The notes under the pieces are model-generated. The model was not told where the DNA came from, searched no databases, and saw only the letters and a program-made list of their open reading frames with translations. DNA of 7,023 bases from Acidobacteriota bacterium (lineage in GTDB: Bacteria; Acidobacteriota; Polarisedimenticolia; Gp22-AA2), in assembly GCA_016202915.1 (NCBI GenBank), contig JACQNT010000024.1, forward strand, positions 1 through 7,023, read 5' to 3'. Position numbers and translations under genes: made by a program. Position 1 is the first letter of the stretch; every line of letters starts with the position of its first letter. Below are positions 6,780 through 7,023 of this stretch, piece after piece.

Positions 6780-6787
6780 CTCCAGAC

Positions 6788-7023
6788 TTGAGGTCGACGC
6801 CTTCGTCGAGAAGCCGGGCGGCCGGCGGCCGCCGGGCCAGGATTTCGGAGACGGGGCTCCTGATCCGGCCGGTCACGCCCGGGTGCTGGGGCGATCTCGA
6901 GCGACTCTTCGGCCCCCGTGGCGCGTGCGGAGGCTGCTGGTGCATGCATTGGCGGCTGAAACGCTCGGAGTACGGGCGCGCCAAGGGGGAGGGGAACCGG
7001 CGGGCCCTGAAGGCGATCGTGGA
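6788..7023 (+). CDS. GNAT-family N-acetyltransferase, N-terminal part (cut by window end)
   Basis: Partial: 78 codons from TTG 6788, open to the window end. After a basic Ser/Arg-rich start, the segment LLIRPVTPGCWGDLERLFGPRGACGGCWCMHWRL (about residues 24-57) and the following KRSEYGRAKGEGNRRALKAIV match the N-terminal part of a GNAT-family acetyltransferase group recognisable by its GACGGCWCM cysteine cluster (C47, C50, C52). The acetyl-CoA binding motif would lie beyond the window, so activity cannot be judged. Members of this group are generally annotated only as GNAT acetyltransferases; the acceptor is unknown. The 13-nt gap after top6A suggests the same operon. Recognition rests on remembered family sequence, and the TTG start on the well-spaced AGGAGG. 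Confidence 0.75.
   Translation, partial: MRSTPSSRSRAAGGRRARISETGLLIRPVTPGCWGDLERLFGPRGACGGCWCMHWRLKRSEYGRAKGEGNRRALKAIV

Noticed and set aside
5335..6984. 549-codon minus-strand frame
   Set aside because: It is a shadow of top6A and the methyltransferase gene, with no recognisable domain and the compositional bias expected of an antisense frame.

Overview
The window is a GC-rich, gene-dense bacterial chromosome fragment. Bacterial rather than archaeal origin is suggested by Shine-Dalgarno sites, -10-like promoter hexamers and a lipoprotein signal peptide. The phylum cannot be fixed from sequence alone. Large secreted TPR + VCBS/FG-GAP + ASPIC/UnbV proteins are common in Acidobacteriota, Planctomycetota and similar environmental lineages, so one of these is a reasonable but low-confidence guess.

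Left half, minus strand. At the left edge lies the N-terminal 176 codons of a family I CoA-transferase alpha subunit (GctA/IpdA/AtoD type), which runs off the window. Upstream of it on the same strand is a 753-residue predicted lipoprotein. It has a TPR-like helical region, seven calcium-binding-type VCBS/FG-GAP repeats (likely a seven-bladed beta-propeller) and a C-terminal ASPIC/UnbV domain.

Right half, plus strand. A tightly packed cluster starts at about 3050: topoisomerase VI subunit B (top6B), a class I SAM-dependent methyltransferase overlapping it by 4 nt (ATGA), topoisomerase VI subunit A (top6A) 24 nt later, and a TTG-started GNAT-family acetyltransferase 13 nt after that, cut by the window end. 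The spacing argues for one transcript. Both Topo VI subunits keep their key residues: the Bergerat ATP-binding motifs, H2TH and switch lysine in B; the catalytic tyrosine and Toprim acidic residues in A. They should form an ATP-dependent type IIB topoisomerase. This enzyme is typical of archaea and plants and only patchily distributed in bacteria. The methyltransferase lodged between the subunits is the most unusual feature.

The lipoprotein and top6B are divergently transcribed from a 121-nt intergenic region. It carries back-to-back -10-like elements and a perfect 13-bp direct repeat, one copy at each promoter. No rRNA, tRNA, CRISPR, transposon or attachment site was seen, and no gene-free stretch exceeds about 140 nt.
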